Source: Caldilineaceae bacterium
GTDB lineage: Bacteria; Chloroflexota; Anaerolineae; Caldilineales; Caldilineaceae
DNA length: 61,233 nucleotides
Direction: 5' to 3'
NCBI GenBank assembly: GCA_022821545.1
Contig: JAJEDJ010000056.1
Location: forward strand, 1 to 61,233
Below, piece by piece: positions 7,158 to 14,979 of the stretch. Numbering within the stretch: the first letter of the stretch is position 1; each line of letters begins with the position of its first letter. The position numbers and the translations under genes were made by a program. The notes under the pieces were generated by a model, which worked only from the letters and a program-made list of their open reading frames with translations, did not search any database and was not told the DNA's origin.

Positions 7158-8552
7158 TCAGTGTCCGGCTATGCGGCTGTACAAATCTCTACGACTGCCC
7201 TTTGGGAAAGTTTCAAGTCCCCGCCCAAGCGCGATGCCAATCTCCTCGCGCACCCATGAGTCCGATTCACCGGCAAGGAGCGATTCCAGGCAGGCCGCGG
7301 CCCGTCCATCGTTGCCGCGGCGCAGAAGCTCGCCCAATCCCCAGGCCGCGTGCCCCCGCGCCAGTGCATCCTCATCGGCTGCGGCTGCTTCCAATCCGGA
7401 GAACGCCGCCGGCTCCCCCCAGTTTCCAAGAGCGACGCAAACATTGCGCAGCATCCCTGCCCGCTTGGCCCGCTTCAGCGGCGACCGCCGCGAGCGTTCG
7501 GCGAAAGCGCGCGGCTCAAGCCAGTAAGGCATTCGCCGTTCAAACCCCTCCAGCAGCGGCGGCGCGATCCGCTCCCGCTGGGCCTCCAGCCCTTCCATGA
7601 GCGGCGTGCGCTCCGAAAGCCGCTGATTCCAAGGGCAGACCTCCTGGCAGATGTCGCATCCGAAAATCCGGTTGCCGAACAGGCGCCGCAATGGGCGGGG
7701 AACCGGCTGGCGTGACTCGATCGTCCAGTAAGAAATACAGCGCTGTGGGTCCAGATGAAAAGGACCAACAAAGGCATCGGTCGGGCAGGCATCCAGGCAG
7801 CGCGTGCAATGGCCGCAAGTTGCCAGCGGGATCTCCCGGAACTCTTCCTCACTTTCTGAAGCGCTGATCTGACCTCTCTCCGTTGACGGCCTGCTGTCCC
7901 CATTCAGTTGCCAGGACCCGTAGTCGCCGCCTGCCGGCAGACCTGCGAGCGTCTCTTCCGCGCCGTGAGCGGTGGAATGGACCGCGACGGCCGGCGGGTC
8001 GCATGCCAACCCTTCCGGTACCAGGAGTGTTGCCAGAAAGAGCCAGCTTCCTCTCCGAGGATGGATCGTACAGCAGTTCTTGCCGGTAAATCCAATGCCG
8101 GCCCTGTGCGCCCAGTCCCGCTCCAGGACAGGGCCCGTATCCACCAGCCCCTTCCCCAAAGTCGAGCGGCCGGTCCGGGCGCGTAGCCAGCCGTCAAGCT
8201 CATAGAGAAGTGGACGTATTATCTCGTGGTAGTCGTCTCCCCAGGCATAGCGGGCAATAATGCCGCGCGCCGGGTCGTTCAGAATCTCCGGCGCCAGATC
8301 GAAACGGTGATGGTCAACACCCAAAACGATTACCGAACGGAAAGGCGGGCCTCGCTCTGCCAACAGGGCCGGATTGCGCCTCTTCTCCGGATTGCGCGCC
8401 AGGTATTCCATTTCGCCGGCCCGGCCCAAACCCAGCCAGCGTGAAAAGAAATCGGCATGGGCCGGTTCGTCCACCTTGACGATGCGACAGAAGTCGAATC
8501 CAAGGCGGCGTGCTTCCACTTTCAACAGTTCAGACAAGGTACGGTCAGACAA
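7158..8552 (-). CDS. queG: Epoxyqueuosine reductase QueG
   Basis: Cobalamin- and iron-sulfur-dependent enzyme that reduces epoxyqueuosine to queuosine in tRNA wobble position 34. It shows the N-terminal reductase domain (LGFDFCRI…, GRAGEMEYLARNPEKRRNP), the VDTGPVLERDWA motif, and two 4Fe-4S binding segments (CGHCTRCLDACPT and CDICQEVCPWN). A C-terminal HEAT-like region near residues 370-460 is thought to help bind tRNA. The frame is open from TTG 8627. I prefer TTG 8552 (MSDRTLSELLKVEARRLG) because the extra 25 residues lie in repeated non-coding DNA and are not family-like. No other queuosine gene is nearby. Confidence 0.92.
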   Translation of the reverse strand: MSDRTLSELLKVEARRLGFDFCRIVKVDEPAHADFFSRWLGLGRAGEMEYLARNPEKRRNPALLAERGPPFRSVIVLGVDHHRFDLAPEILNDPARGIIARYAWGDDYHEIIRPLLYELDGWLRARTGRSTLGKGLVDTGPVLERDWAHRAGIGFTGKNCCTIHPRRGSWLFLATLLVPEGLACDPPAVAVHSTAHGAEETLAGLPAGGDYGSWQLNGDSRPSTERGQISASESEEEFREIPLATCGHCTRCLDACPTDAFVGPFHLDPQRCISYWTIESRQPVPRPLRRLFGNRIFGCDICQEVCPWNQRLSERTPLMEGLEAQRERIAPPLLEGFERRMPYWLEPRAFAERSRRSPLKRAKRAGMLRNVCVALGNWGEPAAFSGLEAAAADEDALARGHAAWGLGELLRRGNDGRAAACLESLLAGESDSWVREEIGIALGRGLETFPKGSRRDLYSRIAGH

Positions 8553-8569
8553 GTGGGATACCTCAAGGG

Positions 8570-8840
8570 GGCCAGCTTTCCAACGCTCTCTCTCCCCGCC
8601 GTCCAATGAAACGGGGAGATCACCCAAATAAAGGGTCCGAACGTGTCAACAATCTGTCAAAATTATTCAGCGCTCTCACGATTGAACCACCGAAAGAAAC
8701 GGGGGTGTGCCCCAAAAAAATTTTTAAAGGTGTCAAAAGCTGTCAAAAGCTGTCAAAATCCCCGAATTCTCTCTCAGTTGAACCATTGAATGGAACGCGG
8801 GAGTCCCCCCTGGGGAAATGTCAAAGTCATGTCAAAACCA
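8570..8840. repeat. Three degenerate ~88-bp tandem units each ending in TGTCAA motifs
   Basis: Seven TGTCAA motifs occur in three clusters (8644, 8655; 8731, 8741, 8751; 8819, 8830), 10-11 bp apart within a cluster. The clusters begin 87 and 88 bp apart. Before each cluster is a related block with CTCTC, then TTGAACC-like, then AAACGGGG-like and a C-run. The array starts at the 5' end of the longest possible queG frame and lies ~300 bp before rpsO. It is either a short tandem duplication or an array of regulator sites. Helical-turn spacing favours protein binding. Confidence 0.65.
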
Positions 8841-9069
8841 TTCACTACAAGCCACACACATTATAATGGCAGCTGATCATAGTTTCAAGAGATTGACGGC
8901 GGCAACTTCCGGACGCATTCGCGACGCCTTCCCGTACTCATGCGTATAGTGAAGTGACGGGAAAGTTTGGGAATCGGCTGAACCTGTGCTAAACTGATTC
9001 AGTACCGGCTGAACTATGCGCCATGGTATTCCAGCGATAGTTCGGCTCTTTATTCACAGTGGGCGGCCC

Positions 9070-9116
9070 ACCAGAGAGAGGTTCGATTCAGACGTCGCTT
9101 TTTGGAATTCTCTGGT
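9070..9116 (+). promoter_or_regulatory. rpsO leader hairpin (candidate S15 autoregulatory site)
   Basis: ACCAGAGA (9070-9077) pairs with TCTCTGGT (9109-9116), 30 bases before the rpsO ATG. A second stem, 9008-9016 with 9038-9046, lies just upstream. S15 represses its own translation through leader structures in several phyla, so these are plausible targets; the link is inferred. The rest of 8841-9145 holds a TATAAT hexamer at 8862-8867 without a good -35 box, and no gene. Confidence 0.4.
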
Positions 9117-9145
9117 ACAAGCTGAAAGGAGTTCAGGAGTACCAC

Positions 9146-9415
9146 ATGAGCATTTCGACGGAAGAAAAGACCAAGATCATTGAAGAGTACCGGACTTTCG
9201 AACAGGACACTGGCTCCCCCGAAGTGCAGGTTGCGCTCCTGACCACGCGCATAAATGCCCTGACCGAACACCTGCAAAATCACAAACACGACGAAGGCTC
9301 GAGACGAGGCCTGTTGAAATTGGTCGGTCAACGCCGCCGCCATTTGGCATACTTGGCAAGGAAGGATGTGAACCGCTATCGCCAGCTGATTGGGAGGCTG
9401 GGTCTACGTCGATAA
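9146..9415 (+). CDS. rpsO: Small ribosomal subunit protein uS15
   Basis: An 89-residue 16S rRNA-binding protein. The sequence shows the canonical S15 pattern: FEQDTGSPEVQVALLTTRI, then LTEHLQNHKHD, then the basic LLKLVGQRRRHLAYL motif and an RYRQLIGRLGLRR end. ATG 9146 is chosen over the longer frame from 9059 because it gives the usual family length and has CAGGAG six bases upstream. As in many bacteria it is followed by pnp, but with a long 529-bp gap holding two hairpins. Confidence 0.97.
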   Translation: MSISTEEKTKIIEEYRTFEQDTGSPEVQVALLTTRINALTEHLQNHKHDEGSRRGLLKLVGQRRRHLAYLARKDVNRYRQLIGRLGLRR

Positions 9416-9667
9416 ATGGCATTGAGAGGGCGGACTGCATGAAGTTTTCGCCCTTCAATCATCGCTGCTCCTGCCGGCCAGCTGCTGAAGCCGCAGCCCT
9501 TATGTCTGATTTGGGAAAGACTGTGGACAGCTCCCGGCAGTTTGAAATGTAGTTCGTGCTTGACAGCGCGACAGTGAGAAAGACAAATACTGCCGCCAGC
9601 CGCTCGCAGATGCACTTCGTGCTCGGTGTACTGTACTTGGCAGATTCTGCCACCGGGGTCCGGCATT

Positions 9668-9737
9668 GGAGAATGGATCGAAGCCTTCGCTGAAAGAGCC
9701 GTTCTCGCTCTTACACGGGCGTTTCGATCCGTTCTCC
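9668..9737 (+). promoter_or_regulatory. Long hairpin in the rpsO-pnp spacer
   Basis: GGAGAATGGATCGAA (9668-9682) pairs with TTCGATCCGTTCTCC (9723-9737), 15 pairs with one G-U. The stem can be extended through AAGCC/GGC(G)TT and an inner AAGAGC/GCTCTT stem. In E. coli the pnp leader forms an RNase III-cleaved stem used for autoregulation; the analogy is suggested by position only. The remainder of 9416-9837 shows no gene. Confidence 0.55.
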
Positions 9738-9837
9738 AGTTCCGCACCTCGAAACAGTGCGCAGAGAATTCGCTGGAATGATGAATGCCGGGTAGCGTCG
9801 CATTCAAATCAGACCGGCGATTTCGTTTGCGGGTGGT

Positions 9838-9865
9838 GGCAACGCCGGATGCGTTGCCGGTTTTT
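9838..9865 (+). terminator. Intrinsic terminator or attenuator upstream of pnp
   Basis: GGCAACGC (9838-9845) and GCGTTGCC (9851-9858) form an 8-bp stem with a 5-base loop, followed by GGTTTTTG. It lies 80 bp before the pnp start, so it could end the rpsO transcript or attenuate pnp. No other promoter for pnp is obvious. Confidence 0.65.
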
Positions 9866-9944
9866 GTATTCACACGAGCCGGTGGCCCCACCTGCCCGCT
9901 CTTCCTCCCGGGAGGGCGGCGCGAGACCCATATCGAGGTGAACT

Positions 9945-12209
9945 ATGATGGACCAGAACAGATTGTTTGAAGGCGCCCGTGTCTACTCTACGACTTTGGG
10001 CGACAAAGAGATCACCATTGAAACGGGCATTCTTGCCCAGCAGGCAGGCGGCGCGGTAACCGTTCGCTGCGGCGACACGGTCATCCTCGCGACTGCCACG
10101 ATGGATAGAGGGGTACGGCCGGGAATCGGCTTCTTTCCCCTGACCGTCGATTTTGAAGAAAAACTCTACGCCGCCGGACGTATCCCCGGCAACCTCTTCC
10201 GCCGCGAAGGCCGTCCAAGTGAGCAGGCGATTCTCCTCTGTCGCCTGGTGGACCGGCCGCTGCGCCCCCTCTTTCCCAAAGGAATGCGCAATGAGGTGCA
10301 GATCATCCTCACCGCGCTCAGCTCGGACAACGAGCATCTGATCGACCCGCTTGCCATAATCGCCGCATCAGCAGCCCTCTCAATCAGCGATATCCCCTGG
10401 GCCGGGCCGGTTGGCGCGGCTTCTCTCGCGTATGTGGACGGCGAGCTTGTCGTCAACCCGACCGCTTCCGATATGGAGCTGAGTACGCTTGGCTTGCAGG
10501 TTGCCGGCACCTCCGACAATATCCTTATGGTGGAAGCGGGCGCCGACGAGTTGCCGGAAAATATAATGCTGGATGGACTGCGTTTGGCCTACGACTCAAT
10601 GCAGCCAGTTATCCAGACGATACAACGCATGCAGGCCGAAATTGGGAAAGAAAAATATACCGACCATCCTGTCTTTGAGGCGGCTGGGGACACGGTCGAA
10701 AAGGTAAACCAGCTGGCGCGTGACAAGGTCGGGGCAGCCGTAAGTGGAACGACCGACCGCGACGAACGCAAGGCCCGCCTCGCCGAAATCCGCGACGAAA
10801 CGATGGAAGCATTGGCCGAGTCGATCAGTGCAGGTGATGTCGAAGCCGGCGACGTGGCCGACGCGCTGGACAGCTTGAATAAGGAGGCAGTGCGCAGGCG
10901 CATCCTGGACGAGAGCGTCCGACCCGATGGCCGCGACCCCCAGACCGTACGCCCGATACAGGTGCAGGTAGGGAACATTCCGCGCGTCCATGGCAGCGGT
11001 CTGTTCATGCGCGGTGAAACCCATGTCCTGACGATCGCGACGCTGGGTACGCCTGGCGACGCCCAACGGCTTTACACATTGCAGCCGGAAGAAGAAAAAC
11101 GCTATATCCACCACTACAACTTCCCACCATATTCGACGGGCGAGGCCTACCCCATGCGCGGGCCAAAACGCCGCGAAATCGGTCACGGTGCCCTGGCGGA
11201 AAGGGCATTGCAGCCTGTAATCCCCGACGAATTTCCCTATACCTTGCGCCTGGTGAGCGAGGCTGTCAGCAGCAACGGATCGACCAGCATGGGTTCGGTT
11301 TGCGGCAGCACCCTGGCGCTCATGGACGCCGGTGTCCCGATCGATGCGCCGGTTTCCGGGATCGCAATGGGCCTGGTCCAGGATCAGGATTCCGGGGACT
11401 ACGTTGTCCTGTCCGACATCCAGGGCGTGGAAGATCACCTCGGTGACATGGATTTCAAAGTCGCCGGCAGTGGGCACGGAATCACCGCCCTTCAGATGGA
11501 CCTCAAAGTCAAGGGGCTGGACTTTGAGATCCTGCGGATCGCCCTGGAGCAAGCCCGGCAGGGGCGCCTGCACATTTTGGAAAAGATGCTGGAGGTACTC
11601 CCCGAGTCCCGAGAGGAGCTCAGCCCCTACGCGCCTCGAATCCTCACCGTAAGCGTCGACCCGGAGAAGATCGGCAAAATTATCGGCCCGGGCGGCAAGA
11701 CCGTTCGTGCTCTACAGGAACGATACGAGGTCAAGATCGATATCGACGACGACGGTTCGGTGTTTATTTCAGGCCTTAACGGTCTGGCAGCCGAAGAAGC
11801 TCGCCGTGAAATAGAATCTCTGACCGAAGAGGTCGAAATTGGCAAGATCTACACCGGGCAAGTCGTGAGAGTTGAAGCCTATGGCGCCTTTGTCAACCTG
11901 CTTCCCGGCGTGGATGGGTTAGTGCATATCAGCCAGCTGGCAGACTACCGAGTCAACAATGTCGAGGAGATCGCCAACGTCGGCGATGAACTCACGACCA
12001 TGGTCATCGACATCGACCCGGCAGGCAAGATTCGCTTAAGCCGGCAGGCTGTGCTGGAAGGTTGGAGTGCAGAAGAAGCTCGCGACCGCGACCGTGGTGG
12101 GCGCCGCGGCGGTGGCGGTGGTGGCGGCCGCGACCGCGAACGCGGTGGGCGCGGCGGCAACCGCGAGCGGGACCGCAGCATGAGAAACGGTGGCCGCCCC
12201 CGAAGATAG
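9945..12209 (+). CDS. pnp: Polyribonucleotide nucleotidyltransferase (PNPase)
   Basis: Phosphorolytic 3'-5' exoribonuclease of the RNA degradosome. The 754-residue chain has two RNase PH domains (roughly 20-230 and 325-545) with the AGRIPGNLFRREGRPSE signature and the EAVSSNGSTSMGSVCG motif. A KH domain follows with GKIIGPGGKTVR (about 577-590), then an S1 domain with YTGQVVRVEAYGAFVNL (about 633-700). The final ~45 residues are an Arg/Gly-rich RGG-box-like tail, longer than in E. coli. ATG 9945 follows GAGGTG. The downstream lepB frame begins shortly after the stop codon. Confidence 0.97.
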   Translation: MMDQNRLFEGARVYSTTLGDKEITIETGILAQQAGGAVTVRCGDTVILATATMDRGVRPGIGFFPLTVDFEEKLYAAGRIPGNLFRREGRPSEQAILLCRLVDRPLRPLFPKGMRNEVQIILTALSSDNEHLIDPLAIIAASAALSISDIPWAGPVGAASLAYVDGELVVNPTASDMELSTLGLQVAGTSDNILMVEAGADELPENIMLDGLRLAYDSMQPVIQTIQRMQAEIGKEKYTDHPVFEAAGDTVEKVNQLARDKVGAAVSGTTDRDERKARLAEIRDETMEALAESISAGDVEAGDVADALDSLNKEAVRRRILDESVRPDGRDPQTVRPIQVQVGNIPRVHGSGLFMRGETHVLTIATLGTPGDAQRLYTLQPEEEKRYIHHYNFPPYSTGEAYPMRGPKRREIGHGALAERALQPVIPDEFPYTLRLVSEAVSSNGSTSMGSVCGSTLALMDAGVPIDAPVSGIAMGLVQDQDSGDYVVLSDIQGVEDHLGDMDFKVAGSGHGITALQMDLKVKGLDFEILRIALEQARQGRLHILEKMLEVLPESREELSPYAPRILTVSVDPEKIGKIIGPGGKTVRALQERYEVKIDIDDDGSVFISGLNGLAAEEARREIESLTEEVEIGKIYTGQVVRVEAYGAFVNLLPGVDGLVHISQLADYRVNNVEEIANVGDELTTMVIDIDPAGKIRLSRQAVLEGWSAEEARDRDRGGRRGGGGGGGRDRERGGRGGNRERDRSMRNGGRPRR

Positions 12210-12255
12210 GAGGCGGTGGACCGCCCAAGAGTCAGTTTCCAGGCTCGTTCGATCG

Positions 12256-13020
12256 ATGATGATGTCGACTCGAAACATGGAAGAGAAAGCCAGTCCTCGT
12301 GAATTGCTGCCTGCGGATCGTCCGCAGGCAGGCGCTTCTTCCCCTGTAGAACAGTCGAGCCGGCCCGGTCCTGGGAGAATACTGGCGTCCACCGGCTCCG
12401 GCAACCCGGCGGTTGGCCGGTCCGTCCCCGATTCGCACAACATGACCACCGCCGCTGCCATTGTTTCTACGCTAAAGGAAGCCTTACAGATCGTTTTCCC
12501 TGCCATCTTCCTGGCAGCGCTTATTCATCTTTTCCTGGCGCAAGCAACGATTGTACGCGGGCAGAGTATGCAGCCGAATCTTCGACCTGAAGAGAGGCTG
12601 ATCATGGAAAAGCTGAGTTACTATTTTCAGGCCCCTCAACACAACGAAATCGTCGTACTTGATATGCCCGACTCGCGGCCGCTGATTATCAAGCGCGTCG
12701 TAGGACTCCCGGGAGAGACGGTTGAGATTCATCAGGGACGCCTCCTTGTAGACGGACGTGAAATGGTTCTTACGGGGGGCGTTGAACAAGGCCCCCAGGC
12801 CCACACGGGCGGGAAAGACGGCCGGCCGGCCCCAAGCTTCGGGGAATTCCGCACCGATTACGGCCCCGTCAAGCTGGCAGAGGATCTGTTCTTCGTTCTG
12901 GGCGACAACCGTGACAATAGCAACGACAGCCGCACTTTTGGTCCTGTTCACCGCGACTACATCAGGGGCCGCATTTGGGTACGTTACTGGCCGTTGACGA
13001 GATTCACTGTTTTCAGATAG
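12256..13020 (+). CDS. lepB: Signal peptidase I
   Basis: Membrane serine peptidase that removes signal peptides from secreted proteins. It carries the catalytic Ser in VRGQSMQP (Ser104 from this start), the general-base Lys in LIIKRVVGLPGE (Lys146), and the GDNRDNSNDSR box. One membrane segment spans about residues 75-95. The ~65 residues before it are unusually long and Pro/Ser-rich. The start is uncertain: the frame opens at GTG 12190 inside pnp, I use ATG 12256, and ATG 12442 would give a family-length protein. None has a clear ribosome-binding site. Tight spacing to pnp suggests co-transcription. Confidence 0.9.
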   Translation: MMMSTRNMEEKASPRELLPADRPQAGASSPVEQSSRPGPGRILASTGSGNPAVGRSVPDSHNMTTAAAIVSTLKEALQIVFPAIFLAALIHLFLAQATIVRGQSMQPNLRPEERLIMEKLSYYFQAPQHNEIVVLDMPDSRPLIIKRVVGLPGETVEIHQGRLLVDGREMVLTGGVEQGPQAHTGGKDGRPAPSFGEFRTDYGPVKLAEDLFFVLGDNRDNSNDSRTFGPVHRDYIRGRIWVRYWPLTRFTVFR

Positions 13021-13105
13021 TCTGAACCGGAGTATGCTTGAGGCGCCGCCCGCACCGAAGACTACGGCGGTATAAGGCGAGCGCCTTTCTGCATCTCTCA
13101 AAAGC

Positions 13106-14911
13106 ATGAATACAAAAAAGTGGAGTACCCCCACAAAAATAGTGGTGTCATCGCTTCTCGGCCTTCTGGCTGTGCTACTCCTCTACGCGTTCCGAGTGAT
13201 GATCCAACCGACGATCATTGCCCTCCTGCTCACATTTGTCCTCTATCAACCTGTAAGTTGGGTACAGCAGCGCACCGGCTGGAGTCGGGCCACCTCGATC
13301 GTTGCCGTCTATCTGCTGGTGATTCTCATTCTGATCATTGGGCCGATTATCTTCGTGCCCCGCGTGGTCTCATCGGTTGAATCTCTACTCGTTCTGCTCG
13401 AGACTATGGTCACCGACCTGCAGTCGGCCGCTACGGGGCCCTTCCTGCCCATCTTCGGTTTCAGCCTCAATATCGACGATATTCTCCAGCAGTTGGGCAC
13501 AGTAATTCAGAACGTGCTTTCGCAAGCCGGCACCGGTGTCCTTGGGCTGGCGGCCACCTTTACAACCGGTGTGCTCACCACTATCTATGTGCTTGTGCTG
13601 GGCTTTTGGTTGCTCAAAGACATTATCAAGTTGCAGCGCATGGTGATGAACGCCCTGCCGCCGGAGTACCGGGATGACGTCCAGCGCATGACCCAGGAAC
13701 TGGGCGAAATCTGGATGGCATTTTTGCGCGGGCAGTTGGTTTTAGGCCTGGTGGTTGGGTTCATGACCTGGATCATCATGTCGATTGTCGGTCTGCCCAA
13801 TGCAGCGGCTCTGGCCCTGCTCGCCGGCATTCTTGAGTTTCTGCCAACCGTGGGTCCTGGAATCAGCGGCGCCATCGGCACTCTTGTGGCGCTCTTGCAA
13901 GGTCCGACCTGGCTTCCGATTGGCAATATCCCTTTTGCCATAATCGTCCTGATCCTGTACGTCATCATTACGCAAGTCGAAAGCGTCTATCTCATTCCAC
14001 GGCTCGTCGGGCGCCGTGTGCGCCTCCATCCCGCCGTCACCTTTACCGGCATCATCAGCGCCGCACTCGTCTTCGGCGTCCTCGGTGTGCTTCTGATCAC
14101 TCCTACAATTGCCAGTGTTCGCGCCCTCTTGGGATATGTCTTCCGCAAACTGCGCGATCTGGAACCTTTCGAGTCTCAACAACAGCAAAACGAGATTCAG
14201 ATTCCCGGGCTAATCGGCGGCCACTGGATCGAAGGCATCGTATTCGACCTCGACGGCACCTTGACCCACCTTGACTGGTCTCTGGCAACCGAACTGTCCC
14301 AGCGCTTTGACCGGTTCGAGCAGATCTGGCCCGGCGAAAGGCGCGAGCAGTTTTTCCGTCGCTTTATGGCGTGGATGGAGGGGCCTTCCCTGGCCGTCAT
14401 TAACCTGCTCACGTGGCTCAGGCTGCACGAAGACGCGCGCCGGCTTACGCGCCGTATGCAACGTGTGCGCGGCTTCCCCCCCAGTGAGGCCCAGACCCTG
14501 CGCGACGGCGTGCCCGAGTTGCTCATGGAGCTGCGGCAGCAATACAAGGTGGCTCTGATTACGAACCGTTCGCGCAAAGAGCTGGACTCCTTCTTCCAGC
14601 ACGCCGAACTGCCCGACGACCTGTTTGACGCCGTCGTCACCAGGGACGACCTTCGCAAGCCCTCCCCCAACAGCGAAGGACTGTTGAAGGTGTTGGAGAT
14701 CCTCAATCTTCCCGCAGACGCGTGTCTGGTCGTCGGTGATACGGAACTCCAGCTGCGCGTCGGCGAAGCGGTCGGCGCAGTGCAGGTTGGTCTCCTGTGC
14801 GGCATGGGCGCGACGCAGAACTTCAGCAACGCAGACCTGATCCTGGAAAAGCCGACCGACCTGATTGGCTACCTGAATCGCCCACAGGTGATGGCGAAGT
14901 TGTGGTCGTGA
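13106..14911 (+). CDS. AI-2E family permease fused to a HAD-superfamily hydrolase domain
   Basis: A 601-residue fusion. Residues ~10-355 are an AI-2E/PerM-type transporter with about eight membrane segments and the family motif LAGILEFLPTVGPGISG. Substrates of this family are mostly unknown. From ~375 a soluble HAD domain begins: motif I VFDLDGTLT, motif II TNRS, motif III RKPSP, motif IV VVGDTELQLRVGEAVG. In motif IV the usual second Asp (GDxxxD) is Gln, while the first Asp is kept. The frame is continuous with no sign of a sequencing frameshift. It follows lepB by 85 bp. The role is unknown; the HAD part could act on the transported solute. Confidence 0.85.
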   Translation: MNTKKWSTPTKIVVSSLLGLLAVLLLYAFRVMIQPTIIALLLTFVLYQPVSWVQQRTGWSRATSIVAVYLLVILILIIGPIIFVPRVVSSVESLLVLLETMVTDLQSAATGPFLPIFGFSLNIDDILQQLGTVIQNVLSQAGTGVLGLAATFTTGVLTTIYVLVLGFWLLKDIIKLQRMVMNALPPEYRDDVQRMTQELGEIWMAFLRGQLVLGLVVGFMTWIIMSIVGLPNAAALALLAGILEFLPTVGPGISGAIGTLVALLQGPTWLPIGNIPFAIIVLILYVIITQVESVYLIPRLVGRRVRLHPAVTFTGIISAALVFGVLGVLLITPTIASVRALLGYVFRKLRDLEPFESQQQQNEIQIPGLIGGHWIEGIVFDLDGTLTHLDWSLATELSQRFDRFEQIWPGERREQFFRRFMAWMEGPSLAVINLLTWLRLHEDARRLTRRMQRVRGFPPSEAQTLRDGVPELLMELRQQYKVALITNRSRKELDSFFQHAELPDDLFDAVVTRDDLRKPSPNSEGLLKVLEILNLPADACLVVGDTELQLRVGEAVGAVQVGLLCGMGATQNFSNADLILEKPTDLIGYLNRPQVMAKLWS

Positions 14912-14979
14912 GACAAGCGCAGGGCCATCGGCCCAACGCGCCCGACGCCAACAGGCTGGTCTTCACGCCAAATTCCTCG

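Noticed and set aside
8644..8836. Replication origin iterons
   Set aside because: TGTCAA repeats occur, but there are no DnaA boxes, AT-rich unwinding region or dnaA/dnaN neighbours.
8570..8840. CRISPR array
   Set aside because: The units are degenerate, spacing motifs are 6-8 bases, there are no unique spacers of constant length, and no cas genes are near.
10596..11573. A 325-codon minus-strand frame inside pnp
   Set aside because: pnp is unmistakable on the other strand, and the frame has no family-like motif.
12190..12255. lepB start at GTG 12190 inside pnp
   Set aside because: The extra 22 residues are Arg-rich readings of the pnp end and spacer, with no ribosome-binding site; ATG 12256 is simpler.
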